Shown piece after piece: positions 49,323 through 58,759 of a stretch of 64,000 nt of DNA; position 1 is the stretch's first letter; each line of letters opens with the position of its first letter. The notes under the pieces were generated by a model. The model made no database searches and was not told where the DNA came from. It saw only the letters and a list, made by a program, of their open reading frames with translations. The DNA is taken from contig CM060173.1 of the NCBI GenBank assembly GCA_030549775.1, positions 63,802,367 to 63,866,366 on the forward strand, read 5' to 3'. This DNA comes from Tamarix chinensis. Taxonomy: Eukaryota > Streptophyta > Magnoliopsida > Caryophyllales > Tamaricaceae. A program made the position numbers and the translations under genes.

Positions 49323-49562
49323 AATTGGTATCAGAGCGTTTGGTTCGTATTCGGGATGTCTACAAGATTTGATATAGAGAATTTTGATCAGTCTGTGAAC
49401 TTCGGCTTATGGAAGTTGAAGATGAAGGCGATCCTGATTCAGAATGGATTGGAGAAGGCGTTACTCGGGATATCAAAGAAGCCCGATTCGATGACAGATG
49501 AGAAATTCGAGGAGATAGATCAAAAGGCCCTTTCCACCATATAATTGTGTTTGTCTAATGAG
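49323..49562 (+). pseudogene. Second, truncated copy of the copia internal region (PBS and gag start)
   Basis: PBS at 49326, then ATG at 49356 opening MSTRFDIENFDQSVNFGLWK, 62 codons to TAA at 49542. This copy keeps CAG where the first copy has the TGA at 44593, showing that stop arose after the copies separated. It still shares the TAA equivalent to 44746. The copy ends at a 4-base TGAG shared with the LTR (49559-49562), the junction of a large internal deletion. Confidence 0.9.
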
Positions 49563-49717
49563 AATTTCTTTGATTCTTTGTAATCACAATTACTTCACAT
49601 CAATAAGACCATCTATTTCCCCAATCTGTGTTAGTGTTCTTCTCTTCTCAATTCTTGTGTGTTCTAATTGATTCTAATTAGATCTTATTTTTTCCGAATT
49701 GGTAACGATCCACAACA
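49559..49717 (+). repeat. Partial third copia LTR (3' 159 bp)
   Basis: It matches the last part of the other LTRs, from TGAGAATTTCTTTGATTC to the ACGATCCACAACA end, with a five-base gap near 49630. The AATAT target-site copy follows at 49718-49722. This is therefore the true right end of the insertion. Confidence 0.93.
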
Positions 49718-49722
49718 AATAT

Positions 49723-50410
49723 GGTTACTTATACCTAACTATTTTTTTTGTTTTTACTTTAAAAAGTCAAGTTTGATAAAGGACTATCCAGCGTGTGCTT
49801 ATGATAAAGAATATCCAAATGACCTTTTAACACACTCTTTGGGCACTCAAGAGCATAGTGGCTAATGTAGGACATATAATTGCAGGTTCAGCCTATCTAA
49901 GATATTTAGACATTACCCTAGTTCTCACCCTTTAAAGGAAAAATATGAAAAGATGGAGAAATAAATTACAGTGTTAAAGGAATCATAAGAGGAAATCCTT
50001 AGAAGGTTAGATAGTATGTCATCATATTCAAAATATCCAGTTCAACCCTCCACATCTAGTGACCCTAGACCCTTTTCTAGAAATTAATGAGATAATATAC
50101 TACAATACACTCTATGTACTTGAATATATTAAATTTTTTGCCATAACTTGAATCTTTTAATAATTAATTATAGGGTTAGTATCCTTGTGAGTTGCAAGTC
50201 ATAGAGGATGGTCCTATTATAGCAAATGCTACTACATTTATTGAGTCCATCTCAACCCATCATACGCTACCGTTGAGGGTTGATAAAGTTTGGGTCTCAA
50301 TTCATAATATCTTTGAAGCATATATAATGGAGCTAATGCCACTTTATGTGGCATATAATCATGTTGAAGAGGATATACTTGTACTATTCTTACTATTCGG
50401 GTAATTCGTT
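49723..50410 (+). pseudogene. CACTA gene C-terminal part (coiled stretch and DUF8039-like)
   Basis: After the copia element the host frame resumes: NDLLTHSLGTQEHSG (49819-49863), the 'DIL-QALGTPEHSGRVRG' block near the end of TNP2-type proteins. A charged helical stretch (KEKYEKMEK, EEILRRLDSM) follows near 49940-50020. A second block at 50192-50401 reads MQVIEDGPIIANATTFIES, then LPLRVDKVWVSI and MPLYVA. It fits the small conserved domain that often follows in these genes. Stops and AT-rich introns separate the pieces. Confidence 0.6.
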
Positions 50411-51250
50411 GGATAATGTAGTAACCTTAAAATTATCAAGCATGAGGTAATCCAAACTTTTTAAAGTTTAGGTTACATTCTTGTTGCTTAAGTGATAATA
50501 TAGGATCTAATAATTATTTCACCTACTTTTTCTTACTTAAGCCCAAAAAGCCCAAGGAATGAAAACAATAATCAAGCTTCATGACCTATTGCCTTAATTT
50601 AGGTTTTATTTGGACATTATGCTTTCATTGGATGGAGATTCTATTAGGATTCCTCTTCTAGTTAATTTGCATGTGAAATCAGAAGATATGAATATATGGA
50701 TTGGGGAAAAGGACATCCTATATTTGTTACAAGGTGAAATGTTACAATGTCAACATATAATTTCACATATGAGGTAATTTAAATCCTTTCATGTTTGATA
50801 TTATTTTAATTATTAGTAGGCAGATGGTGTTGATACTAAAAAATTATTCTTTCATGATTATAGGTTCTCGAAGTATAATTTATTATTTGAAATCATGGAT
50901 GAGTCTAATGTAAATAGATTTATATGCTCAGAAATGATCTTAGATGAAAATTATAATATTGAATGTGTTCCATATGTGGTTAACTCAATAAAGATGGCTC
51001 TACAATTTCTCTTGTTTGCTCCACTTTCCTTTGGCATGCATTAGGTACTAGTCATATTACAGCTATCTTCAAGAACCTCATATTCTGTAGATTTAATTGA
51101 TGAAAGTCCTCATTCTAATCAAAAATTGCCTTCGAAAAGGTACATATTTATCAATATAATGATATTAATTAGGATCACACACACACATGGCTAATACATC
51201 CATTAGGTATTTCAAGACTTATTTTGCACCACAAAAGAAGGGAAGGGCAA
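50411..51250 (+). pseudogene. CACTA-encoded Ulp1-like protease remnant
   Basis: Many plant CACTA elements carry a Ulp1-type cysteine protease domain at the end of the gene or as a second gene. Here NIWIGEKDILYLLQGEM and QCQHIISHMR (about 50690-50775) fit its leading segment. MDESNVNRFICSEMI (about 50896) and LLFAPLSFGMH, stop, VLVILQLSS (about 51008-51070) follow. The latter matches the 'FLVPYN-G-HWVL--I' catalytic-His block, with the Trp codon after His replaced by a stop. Exons are separated by AT-rich, intron-like gaps. Recognition rests on spacing and short motifs only. Confidence 0.5.
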
Positions 51251-51329
51251 TTTTGTTAATTATTGAACTTTTTTTTATGCATCATTCTCCACATGTATAC
51301 ATTAGGTGCAAAACCCACATAATCATGAA

Positions 51330-52680
51330 CTTTAATTATATATATAAAGATATATACATCTTATGAGAACAAAAATATTATCAAATGAAAATATATATAT
51401 ATTTGAGAATATATATATATACAAATATTGCATAATATAAATACACTTCTTCTAGAATGAGATACACATCATTTACTAAAATAATACACATATTTAAAGA
51501 TATAAATTGGCATATTTCAGATACACACACGTTGACACAAACATAGAACTGTAAATGAGTCGAGATGAGTCAAATTGCCTTTGGTTCGAACTTAGCTATT
51601 TCTATTAACAAATTTAAAATAAAATTCAGGTTCAACACATTTAACTAAATGAACAAGTCAAACTTTGCTTTTAACGAGGCGTGCTTACCAACCTAGGTTA
51701 TAAATAAGTCAAGATAAACTTTTATGAGCCTAATTCATTTAACCAAATAAAAGAGTCAAAATTAGCTTTTAACGACCTAAGTTCACAAAGGTAAATTATA
51801 AATGAGCTAAACTTAACTTTTTTAGGTTCGACTTTAACTCTTTGAATAAATGAATCTAAAAATGATATCCAGACTTACCTCATTTATTAAAAAAAATGTA
51901 ACGAAGTGAAGTTTTAATGAATTGATTTAAGCCGGCTCAATTTATTTATAATCCTATAAACCCATATTGTAAAAATAAGAATACACATATTTTATGACAA
52001 TAATAAACATAGAAAAAATGCAATGGAAAAATACACATGTTATAAATACACATCATCCAAGATAAAAATACACATGCTTTTATATATACCAATGTGAAAG
52101 AGGAATACACATATTATTACTACAGATCTTTTAGCATAAACATACACATTTTCCAAAATAAAAATGCTTATCTTCCTAGATTTAAATACACATCTTTGAA
52201 TATAAAAATAGTTAAATACATATTTAAAAAAATATATAAATGCATAACTTCTAGGATAAAAATGTACACATTTTAAGACAATATTACACATCTTCTATGA
52301 TATAAATATGAATATACATTCGTTATTTATAAAAGTGCAACAAAGAAATATGCATGTATTAAAACAAATACACATTTTTCATTACAATAATACAAAATTT
52401 TTATGACAATAATATACACCTTTTAGAGGAACATTACACACTTTCATTATAAAAAAAACAGATCCATCTTCTAGGATAATTATGCACCTTTGCTTCAACA
52501 AAATACACATATTATAAGACCTATACATGTGTATGATAAGACCTTCATATATTATAATAATACACATATTTGAAGATATAACTACACATTTTAAAAAATA
52601 TAAATACACATATTTTGGGATATAAAAACACACCCTTCATTTAAACAAGTAAAGACATGAACATCATACAAGAATGCATG
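51330..52680. repeat. AATACACAT-rich degenerate repeat field
   Basis: AATACACAT and its variants (ATACACATATTT, AAATACACATCTT) recur every 15-45 bp, interrupted by the MITE at 51543-51957. The field also contains an alternating TATATATA stretch (51395-51420). It could be the expanded 3' subterminal region of the CACTA element, but no terminus was found. Open frames are repeat translations. Confidence 0.65.
51543..51957. mobile_element. MITE-like element 1 (415 bp)
   Basis: Imperfect terminal inverted repeats start ATAGAACTGTAAATGAGTCG on the left and ATAGGATTATAAATAAATTG on the right (minus-strand reading). The interior repeats words such as AAATGAACAAGTCAAAC and TTTAACGA. It interrupts the AATACACAT field on both sides. 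Related to the element at 53435. No coding sequence; the superfamily is uncertain. Confidence 0.55.
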
Positions 52681-53434
52681 TATTCCCTACATATATTCTA
52701 CAACTCTACATTATTCCTTCCTTGTACTAGTCTATTCTATTGCACCATTAAATACAATCAATAATCAAATCCTTCAAAAATCAAACAACATCAACAAACA
52801 AATATAATGATGAAGCCCCTTTGAATCTTACACTTAGTGTATCATCTAATTTGTTGCTCTATGCAATAAATTTTTTTATCAAAATGCAGCATACTAGAAT
52901 GTATTCAAAATTATTATTCAATGTAGGAGGATGCTATGGAATTTAGGATGCAAATCACACTTAGCCTCAAGTTTGAAAAATGCCTAAGCATCTTTGTTGA
53001 TTTGCAAAACCTGGACATCTCATGCTTTTTTTTAAGTGTGGATGTATAAACTCCCATTTTACTTCATCTAACATAATATAACCTAGAGATTACTGTCAAA
53101 ACACTAACGATGATAGCTAATTGATAGTCATATATGGTTACTAATGCTTCTAGCTTAGTAGCTAGAAATGGTACCATAATGTGCTAATTGTGGTCTCATT
53201 GATGGAAAATATATGAATGAAAAAACAAATTGAAGAAGGATGAGGATGTGGCATGCGAGGTCAAAATTAGTCTTGAGGAAGTTTATGCCATTTTTCAATT
53301 TCTTATGAAGATTTTCAAATGGAAGTTACTAAAATAACATAGATAGAAAAAAAGAAATACAAAAGGAAATAGGTGACAAGATATGCAGAGAGGAAAACAA
53401 CAAATGAGAGGTTTGGGAGTAAGGTTATAAGCGA
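52681..53434. other. Unassigned AT-rich spacer
   Basis: No repeat, coding frame or element terminus recognised. Confidence 0.4.
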
Positions 53435-53714
53435 ATAGAACTAGCTTTCTCGGTTAAACTCATTAAGGGTTCGTCTTGACATGTTCATTTAACTAAATGA
53501 GCTAAGCTCAAATCTTAATTTTAGAATTATTTAATAAACGAGTTGAGCTTGAGTATAAGAATTTAGGCTCAAGCTTGTTGATAGTGCACAAAATTGCTAA
53601 CTCAACTTGTTTACCATAAAAGCTCATAAGCTATCTGAACTTGTCATGAATAAAACTATGCTTACTTTTAAACTAATCAATTCCAAGCCTACCCTGACTC
53701 ATTTACAGCCCTAT
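53435..53714. mobile_element. MITE-like element 2 (280 bp)
   Basis: Left end ATAGAACTAGCTTTCTCGG; right end read on the minus strand ATAGGGCTGTAAATGAGTCA. The interior has GAGCTAAGCTCAAAT and GAGTTGAGCTTGAG words resembling those of element 1. Together the two define a small non-coding family in this interval. Confidence 0.5.
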
Positions 53715-54744
53715 TTGACAGAGAGAAAAAGTTGTTCGTATAGTGTTATGTGAAGGAGTTTGAATGTATGGTGTAAGTTAGACATATATTAGGATGTTTT
53801 AGGGCTAAGTTATAGGCCTACACTTAGGATCTACATATATAAATAAACAAATATCCAAGGATACCACTACTGGTATCCTTTTGCTAAAAATGAAACTCCA
53901 TCTCACTAATTATCTGATATAATCTTGGATTGCAGGATGTACTTAAAACTTTTTACTTAAGCATAAATCTAACATGCTAGTAGGGAAATGATCAAATCAA
54001 TAGATAGTCTTGCAAACTAAGGGTGTTCATTATAATTGGGTCTTAAATTGTATGATTCCTGTTCTATTTTTCTTTCAAGCACTTTAATTTCAAATGTGTT
54101 TGGACTTTATAGTCTCCATGCCACAAATATTTTATAATTCTATTGAAGTTTCTTTATTTACTAAAAAAAAGAAATGACTTAGTTAAATTGGATGTAATAT
54201 TATCCAAAAGTTTGATGTATTTATAATCATAGTAATTATTTATAATTTTACCTAAAATGAAAGTTTATTTATATTTTTTTGTCAAAAGCATGTTTACACA
54301 CACATATTTATTTATTATAATTTTTAAATAAATGTGAATAACTAAGCTGCCTAATTTGAATTATTGGTCAGATCAATAAACTAATGAACTAGTAATAAGA
54401 CCAATCTAATGGGTTATTCAATTTTTAAAATGATGATGCAAAACTACTTATTTAGTTTGCCTCTAGATTTTCGATTAGTATTAATTATAATACTAGTTAT
54501 CTTTTTTTATAAGTGATTATCAATTATTTGGTTTATCTTTAAAATAAGTTACTAATTATGTAGCTTATTTCTAGAAATTTTAATTAGTAGTTCATTATTT
54601 TATTTATCTTGATAAGAAGTAATTTAGTATTAGTTCCTTCCATATTGATTATTATATGAGTGTACATTTGTACTAGAAAGCTCATAAATGAATGGACTTT
54701 AAAGTGACTTACTTCTAAACTGCTATATTTATAAATTTATTATT
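53715..54744. other. Unassigned AT-rich spacer before the Tekay element
   Basis: Only a small hairpin (GGATACCACTACTGGTATCC, 53858-53877) stands out. No gene or element recognised. Confidence 0.4.
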
Positions 54745-57387
54745 TGTTTAATATCCCAAATGTTTGCCAAACCTAATGTTGTATAATAAATACCTTAATC
54801 TAATTCTAAAATCAAGAAAATTTTGTTTTACCCTTCTTGACCTAATCCAAATATTTGACTCATATAAATTATATTTCTTAACTTGACCTTAATTCCCATA
54901 GATTTATATATTTAATCCTACCTATTTTAGCCATTCAAAATCTAATCTAATCCCAAACTTTTCTCTTGTTCTTTTTCCTATCTACAGTTATTTCTCTTAC
55001 ACGTGTTTTCCTCTTCTTCTACAACACACTACCATCACTTTCAACCATCATCACCCACCTCTTTCATTAAAAATTTCCCTACCACCCTTGTGCATCATGA
55101 CACCATCAACCATCATGCTCTGCCACTCCCTCATGACTTTGCCTCTACTCCTGTCTATCATCAACATCAACATCTTCATCCTCTATATTTTTACCCGGTG
55201 CACACCACCACCATACAAATATATAAACATTATGCTCTACTCTCTCCCTCCTTCATTTATTTACATCATTTAATGCCCTAAATTCTTTGGAGCACCATTT
55301 CCCTAAGCCACCACTCTTCTTGTTATTGGCTTAGTGGACTAACTACCATGACCTCCCCATCACTCCCCCTCACTAGCTCTGCCCATTTCTTCCCACAGCC
55401 ATCGTTTTCCCATCTTTTTTCCTCACGTGATGTCGTATTTTGTGAAGCACATAGTTTTGCATGGTCTATCGCATGTATGTGCACCACTTTTTATCCTTAT
55501 TGCATGCCTGTGCAAGTGCAACCTAGCACAGTCTACCCATGCATACCTGCACACGCAACACACAGCCTCAGCATGTCTGTGCGTCCCTATTAGTTATCAC
55601 TTGTGTCAGCCATGCTTCTTTTGTATAGCCTGTTGTATGCCTATGCAACCCAATTTTTTTTTGTCGTGTACTACTTTTTACACACCTAAACTTCCCTCAA
55701 ACACCACCAAAATTTCACCATAGTACCATAAAACTCAAGATTCCCTTTAACTCCTGTTATTTCTCTTATTACCCTCCTTTACCTTAACTTTTCCCTAAAC
55801 TATAATCTTTGAGCCTAATCATTTATTATCTTATTTTCGTAGGTGATATTTTGACAATCTCAAAGGTGGCAGTTTAGGATTTACGTGCATAAAGCCTAGT
55901 GTCTTTGTTGGTAATGATACATGCTGCAGCTAGGACTTTATGTGTATATGTATGTGCTTTTATATTAGACATGTTATACAAATGATTTTATCCTATAATA
56001 TGATATCTTAACAATAAGGAAATTTGGAAGTATGTATTTGGGACTAATGTTTGATATATAGTATCTATATATATAAATGATGATATATATTCTGAATAAA
56101 TATTGGAGATTTATATGTATTAGTATTGAAATTTATAAAGCTTGGGAGAATATGAACACTTTAACCATCTAAGTATATTATGGTCATTTGAAGATAATTT
56201 TGTGGTCATGTTTATGTATTCAATTATATGCCTTGTATATCTATATGAGTCTCGCATGATAATCTTGACTATACAATCAACTCTAAAAGGATACTAATCA
56301 TTTAAAGTAAAAGATCACATGAGTCAGGCTGAGTTTTTTATACGATTCTGTTCCATTGGCCAATAATAGTGGCTCAGGCGTATTGTCCTTAAGAGGGGCT
56401 TTAGTTTGTTCTACCAGATTAAAACTAGTGGGGCCCCAAATTCAACATGAATGAAATATACAATTAAGATATAAAGTATTAATGGAAAAGATATTAATCA
56501 TTGAAAGTAAAAAAAAACATGAGTCAGGACTGAGATGTTAAGTCCATTCTACCGGATAATAATAATGGCTCAGATGTATTATCCCTAATAGGTGCTTTAG
56601 ATCATTTCATCTGTTTAAGAATAGTGGCTCATGAGCATGTTTGCTATGAGTGGTTTTGAGCCCATTCCACCAGATAATAATAGTAGCTTAGGCTTGTTGT
56701 CCCTAAGAGGTGTTTCAAACCGTTCCATCGGTTTAAGAATAGTGGGTTCCCTTAATTCAACATAAATAAATGATTGGAATATAATATATCCATATGGTGA
56801 GACCTAAAATCAATATTTACTAGGCATTATTTTATATTTACGCATGTATGTTTACTTTTTGATGTGAACTCATGTATTATGTGTAATCCTACTTTGACTG
56901 CACTATTACCTTACTCAATACATAGCTTATTGATCATTCATTTCATTGATGCTACTCATTTCCATGAGTAGATGACCTAGTTGTCTTTGTATAGGTAGAG
57001 GATGACCTAGTGGACAAGTTTGTAGCCTTTGATGCTTTATATGTGAAGGAGTAATATTTGTATTAGGGTCTTCAGTGCAAAGTCATCTTATCCAGATGTT
57101 AATTCTAGTTGCATGCCTTTGTGGAATTTTAGATCCATGTTATCTCTTTTTGTATTTTAGATTATTATACTCGAAGTAAACCTCCAAAATCTTATCTAAT
57201 GTTTATGAAAGTTCCCTCAATTTCTATTTATCATGTTTTACTTTCTAAGTGTTTTGCTCTGTAATTTATATAAGGATGGTATGGTAGCTCGAACTTATGT
57301 CAATTACGGCGGTAATACCCAACTATTTGATAATACGCTTTCGCTTAAAATAAATAAATTTTAGTAGTAGATTTTGGGGGTGTTACA
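54745..57387 (+). repeat. Tekay 5' LTR (2.64 kb)
   Basis: The start (TGTTTAATATCCC) is a decayed TGTAATACCCC, as in the 3' copy at 62292. The end is GGGGGTGTTACA at 57376-57387. Inside are a pyrimidine-rich CACCACC stretch (55000-55420), a TGTGCACC-rich stretch (55480-55620), the TATAATAGTGG-type cluster (56320-56770) and TTACTCAATACATAGC near 56911. His-, Ser- and Cys-rich open frames at 55003-55723 are chance products of this composition. Confidence 0.92.
56320..56770 (+). repeat. TAATAATAGTGG box cluster in the Tekay 5' LTR
   Basis: Boxes near 56352, 56414, 56548, 56608, 56676 and 56725 alternate between CCATTGGCCAATAATAGTGG-like and CCRTYKGTTTAAGAATAGTGG-like forms. Each group follows a header (GGATACTAATCATTTAAAGT, then ACATGAGTCAGG) and ends in GGGGCCCC- or GGGTTCCC-like sequence. 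The layout is that of 541-1200 despite large divergence. The matching 3' LTR cluster is at 63180-63640. Confidence 0.85.
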
Positions 57388-57390
57388 AGT

Positions 57391-57402
57391 TGGTATTAGA
57401 GC
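57391..57402 (+). other. Tekay primer-binding site (tRNA-Met)
   Basis: TGGTATTAGAGC differs by one transition from the tRNA-Met complement TGGTATCAGAGC and lies three bases after the 5' LTR. Confidence 0.9.
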
Positions 57403-57639
57403 TTTGGTTGTTATTACTGTGATTTAATTTCAAATTTTGGTTTTCAAATGATCCCTTGTCTAATTTAATGATTTATTTCACATTTCAGAAAGACTCGATT
57501 CTTTGAAAACCCAAATTAACTTGTGAGGAATCAAGGACTGGTAACCTAGGTGACCTTTGAAATGTGATTATATGTATTATGTGTTCATATCCTAGTAAAG
57601 GTTTTACCTTAACATGCTTTTTGTCTTACAGCTAGTTTA

Positions 57640-58720
57640 CTATAGCACTTAATGGTCGCATAGGTCATTTGAAGGAGACTTTTGAGGCATTCATCTAATT
57701 GGTTAGATGTCTATCGCAGCCTCAGCTGCCACCTCTACCTCTACATTACTCATAGGAGATATCGGAGAACATTAGCATATGAGGGTTATCACCCACCACT
57801 CTACGTTGGTGATGAGAACCTAGTTATCTTGGAGGGATAGATTCAGGATATAGATAAGACATACAAGGTAGTTGATTGCTCACTTTCTTGGAAGGTGGGA
57901 GTTACTTCTTTCTTTCTTCGCGGAGCCACCACATCTGATGGGTAGGTCACCATATATAGGGAGGACCATTGATGACCTAGGAGGAATTTAAGACAATGAT
58001 TTGGGCTAAGTTTTACCTCGAGAGTCTTAATAAAGACAAGCTAAAGGAATTCATGCAACATACTCAAAGAGGCATGATAGTGAGGCACTATCATGCTCAG
58101 TTCATAGAGCATTTGATGTTTTTTTCTAGGGATAGCAGGTAGCGAGTCTACTATGGCCTATCAATTTGAGCAAGGGCTCCATTTCAGCATCTATAGGATG
58201 ATGGGTGTCATGACTTTTCAAAACTTAGCCACATTGTAAGAGTGGGCGTGTGTCATCGCTACTATGGTTCAAGACCAACTTCTATTCTTAGCAAGAGGAA
58301 GCCTTAGACACAAGGATTTGGGGGTCAAATTCAGTTCAAGGAGGTGGACCTCCAAGTTATCAACCCAAGAGTCAGATTAGTGGGCAAAGTAGACCTGATG
58401 ATCCGAGGTGAGATTGTCGGGGCACTCTTATTCAATGTAGGATGTGTGGTTAGTTGTGCCACCAATATTTTGACTATCAGTGTCAATGGGGTTAGTTCTA
58501 AGAGCGGGGATCGCTTGCACCTTATTATTAGGCATATCATCATTAGACCTACCAGTAGCCACAGTAGTACTTTCAACAGAGAGCACCATCCCCATCCAGT
58601 GGATAACCTAGAGATATTTAGTGGAGGCCACAAAGACCTTACCCTTTCCCTCAGAAGGGAGGAGGATAGACTCAGGGTTTTAGAGGGTATCATAGAGGAT
58701 AGTCATGCAGGATCCTAAAT
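57640..58720 (+). pseudogene. Tekay gag remnant
   Basis: Gag forms the virus-like particle. EEFKTMIWAKFYLESLNKDK then KEFMQHTQRGMIV and HYHAQFIEHLMFFS (about 57983-58125) is the conserved retrotransposon gag block. A CCHC zinc knuckle follows at about 58438-58490, with residues C, C, H, C in correct spacing but a stop after CRMCG. Multiple stops and frameshifts are present. A longer open frame at 58344-58718 is in a different frame and is not the gag frame throughout. Confidence 0.8.
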
Positions 58721-58759
58721 GTCATTAGCTAGGTAGGGGGTTATTGATAGTTAGATGTG

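Larger units (their letters stand above)
43819..49717 (+). mobile_element. Tork-type Ty1-copia element as a tandem remnant (TSD AATAT)
   Basis: Structure: 5' LTR (43819-44526), internal region with gag-pol (44527-48614), second full LTR (48615-49322), second internal region cut to its first 236-240 bp (49323-49562), partial third LTR (about 49559-49717). AATAT stands at 43814-43818 and 49718-49722, outside all three LTRs, so the unit is bounded by one integration event. Order of pol domains (protease, integrase, RT, RNase H) defines copia; similarity of gag and pol blocks to Tnt1 suggests the Tork lineage. Host sequence is the CACTA gene. Confidence 0.93.
26932..51300 (+). mobile_element. Old CACTA (En/Spm) transposon, interrupted by four insertions
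   Basis: Removing the later insertions leaves a plus-strand element. It has palindromic subterminal repeats (27060-27079 joined to 30425-30715), a transposase-associated N-terminal domain (31328-31440 joined to 40565), TNP2 core and DUF4218/DUF4216 parts (40840-43100), and a C-terminal part with a Ulp1-like protease (49723-51250). Insertions are LTR F, LTR G with a LINE inside, and the copia element. The left terminus is guessed at CACTAGTATATAAA (from 26932); a second CACTA-like terminus in inverse orientation (CTACTAGTG) lies at 30516-30524. No right terminus was identified, so the end given is only where recognisable coding sequence stops. Confidence 0.7.

Noticed and set aside
55003..55723. 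His/Ser/Cys-rich open frames, possible small secreted proteins
   Set aside because: They lie inside the Tekay 5' LTR; the 3' LTR repeats the same stretch with frame-breaking changes.
58331..58718. Overlapping 120- and 124-codon frames on both strands
   Set aside because: They cover the decayed Tekay gag knuckle region; the true frame there is another and is broken by a stop.
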